Assembly: GCA_964035545.1 (NCBI GenBank)
Contig: OZ037765.1
Location: forward strand, 32,301,004-32,365,003
From: Bugula neritina
Lineage: Eukaryota; Bryozoa; Gymnolaemata; Cheilostomatida; Bugulidae
Length of the DNA stretch: 64,000 nucleotides
Direction: 5' to 3'
Every line of letters begins with the position of its first letter. Within the stretch, counting starts at the first letter, position 1. Under the pieces are notes generated by a model that did not search any database, had not been told where the DNA came from, and saw nothing but the letters and a program-made list of their open reading frames with translations. Both the position numbers and the translations under genes were made by a program. Of the stretch, positions 62,283 through 64,000 are shown in pieces.

Positions 62283-62864
62283 TTATCTTCTCCTGTTGTC
62301 ATATCTATTCTGACGCATTTGCATGTCTGCCTGTGTGACATAACGCTGCTGGGTTAATAGCCTTTGCCTTCTTTCATCAAAAGGTATTTGATGGCCGGGA
62401 TGATTGATGGGCACCCCACCTCTGAAATTAACTGGTGGACTGTTAAAGCTAATAAACTGAGGTTCATACTCCCTATTATCTGCTGACCTATAGCCTTGTA
62501 TTCTGGGCTGACTGGGTACAGATGGGTTGGGTGTGTAGGGGCCCGGAGTATGCATATTATGAAAGGATCGATCTTGAACTTGACTCTGGTGAATGTAACC
62601 ACTGTAATGGTCTCTCCCTTGGCCGTGGGATTGTCTAGACTGCTGCCGATCATATGGGCTTGCGGAATGGTGACTGTTCTGTCTGGCTTGTCTCTGGTTG
62701 CCCGCGTGGATACTGCCAGTTCTGAAGTCAAGGCTGAGAAACCTGCCATGTAGTTTAGTGTCACTGAACAGCTCTTTAGCGTATGGCACTGAAACTGAGT
62801 GCCTGAAAGTGATGAAGGCCATGTTCTTGTTCTGTATGATAGCTACTTTCTCTAAAGGTCCAGC
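62283..62864 (-). CDS. RBM7: RBM7/RBM11-like RNA-binding protein, terminal exon (5' part not in view)
   Basis: The last coding exon, 193 codons, begins after a CTATTTAG acceptor (62865-62872) and ends at TAA 62283-62285. It opens AGPLEKVAIIQNKNMAFITF, the second half of an RRM including RNP1 (KNMAFITF). HSVSVPYAKELF and LHGRFLSLDFRTGS then match vertebrate RBM7 closely. RBM7 is the RNA-binding subunit of the nuclear exosome targeting (NEXT) complex with MTR4 and ZCCHC8. The remaining ~145 residues are low-complexity, rich in Gln, Arg, Ser, Pro and His, ending in RQNRYDNRRR, as in the disordered tail of the family. The exon encoding the first half of the RRM (RNP2) was not found between 62865 and 64000, so it probably lies outside. 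An internal ATG does not define a true start. Confidence 0.85.
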   Translation of the reverse strand, partial: AGPLEKVAIIQNKNMAFITFRHSVSVPYAKELFSDTKLHGRFLSLDFRTGSIHAGNQRQARQNSHHSASPYDRQQSRQSHGQGRDHYSGYIHQSQVQDRSFHNMHTPGPYTPNPSVPSQPRIQGYRSADNREYEPQFISFNSPPVNFRGGVPINHPGHQIPFDERRQRLLTQQRYVTQADMQMRQNRYDNRRR

Positions 62865-64000
62865 CTAAATAGTGACAAATGAAGGTCAGACAATGACTAA
62901 TGCAGCACAGTTGATAGTCCTGGCCAAATTATATAACTATGAATTTTCATCACAAACAAAATCAGGGCTTGACTTTACTGCACAATCGCAGCATAGCAGT
63001 GCTTCTTGCAAACTTCTACACCAGCTCATTAAATTTGAGATGTTTTTGTTGAACGAGTATTTATTTTTGGCAGGCCAGAAATTATAGTATATATAGTAAT
63101 GCTATGTCAATCTGAATATGAATGTTGAAGCAAAAACCTCAATTATTAGATTTTGTCAATTTTCACATAATATGTGAAAATTATATATTACTATAGTACA
63201 GCACTAAATTAACACCAAAAAAGCTCAATTTTGCCATCACTTTTGAAAAGAAAAATTTTATCTGTGTGGCTGGACTTTCACCAAAACATATTCACGTCTT
63301 TTGGTAAATTTTTCAACAACTTAATCAAAACTTAAGAGACATTTATTTAGTCCACATGAACCATCAACAGAAATATCCAATAGTTGCCCATTTATCAGTA
63401 AACATGCCATATAAATAAAACATAACTAAAAATACACATTTATGTTGAAACTTGCAACAGCTTATGTCTTTTGTTAAAAAATATTTTAATTCAGTAATTG
63501 AAAATCATCAGGCGATTGCAAAGACAGGGTACCAATAAAGTCAAACAAATATTTACTTCCAACGATTTAATTACATTTACCATTAATCCAAGTAAAAGTA
63601 TTACTAATAGTAATACTAATAGAGTAAGAGTAATTATGATTATAGTTATAGTAAACATTACCATTGAATTTAATACAAGCATTATATTTACTAAAATAAT
63701 AATTATAATAACTTAATATTTATATTGATACTGATAGTATCATTTTTTTTTTCTCTTTCTTTTTTTCTTTCTCTCCTGGCAGTAGCTAGCTATTGAGCTT
63801 TGAATCGAAGCATAATTAACTATATTCTTATCTCGTAGACAAAATAGTTTTCTTCTTTACTACTGATAATCTAAACAATTGTTCATACACCACTGCATCT
63901 CGATAAAGGAGCCAAAGCGCTCCGAGTGAGATTAATTAGATGAGATGAGATGAGATGACATTGCTATTACTATTCGTATTAGTATTACAGCGAATACTAT
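62865..64000. other. RBM7-like gene intron/flank, no exon seen
   Basis: AT-rich sequence with a triplet region (63585-63720), a pyrimidine run (63745-63775) and ATGAG pentamers (63940-63958). No minus-strand sequence encoding an RRM beta-1 strand could be recognised. Confidence 0.5.

Overview
The window looks like nuclear DNA of an invertebrate animal. It is AT-rich, and its genes have many introns with GT-AG boundaries (and one GC-AG). Gene bodies are separated by kilobases of non-coding sequence. There are tRNA-derived SINEs, small inverted-repeat elements and many minisatellites. The protein set (TM9SF3, BAG3-type co-chaperone, duplicated-half phosphofructokinase, CDC34/UBE2R, RBM7) is metazoan. 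I cannot assign a phylum from sequence alone.

Layout: 1-15372 has no confident gene. It holds an AGTAT-type array, a large foldback element, one fresh SINE, one MITE and a candidate tiny first exon. At 15373-23297 (+) is a complete 13-exon TM9SF3 gene (580 aa), several of whose introns are largely minisatellite. At 26129-26674 (-) is an unrecognised single-exon protein. At 28550-29920 (+) is a single-exon membrane-anchored sulfotransferase-like protein. At 32599-34551 (-) is a two-exon BAG3 orthologue with a CCAAT plus heat-shock-element-like promoter. It is divergent from a three-exon DUF5662-like gene at 35180-37668 (+). At 38736-53703 (-) is a complete 20-exon 6-phosphofructokinase (825 aa). 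At 55586-61274 (+) is a four-exon CDC34/UBE2R ubiquitin-conjugating enzyme (241 aa). At 62283-62864 (-) is the last exon of an RBM7/RBM11-like gene whose 5' part lies beyond the window or was not found.

The genes are unrelated housekeeping genes rather than a pathway cluster. The most unusual pattern is in the introns. In TM9SF3 and PFK, tandem repeats sit at intron edges and their units contain copies or near-copies of the adjacent splice site. PFK intron 6 carries five exact 25-bp-spaced copies of its own 5' splice site, and PFK intron 7 carries six exact 43-bp-spaced copies of its own 3' splice site. In UBE2R, a symmetric in-frame exon is flanked by complementary (ACT)n and (AGT)n arrays that could pair in the pre-mRNA. 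All exon structures were deduced by eye from reading frame, splice consensus and remembered family alignments; no alignment or RNA evidence was available.
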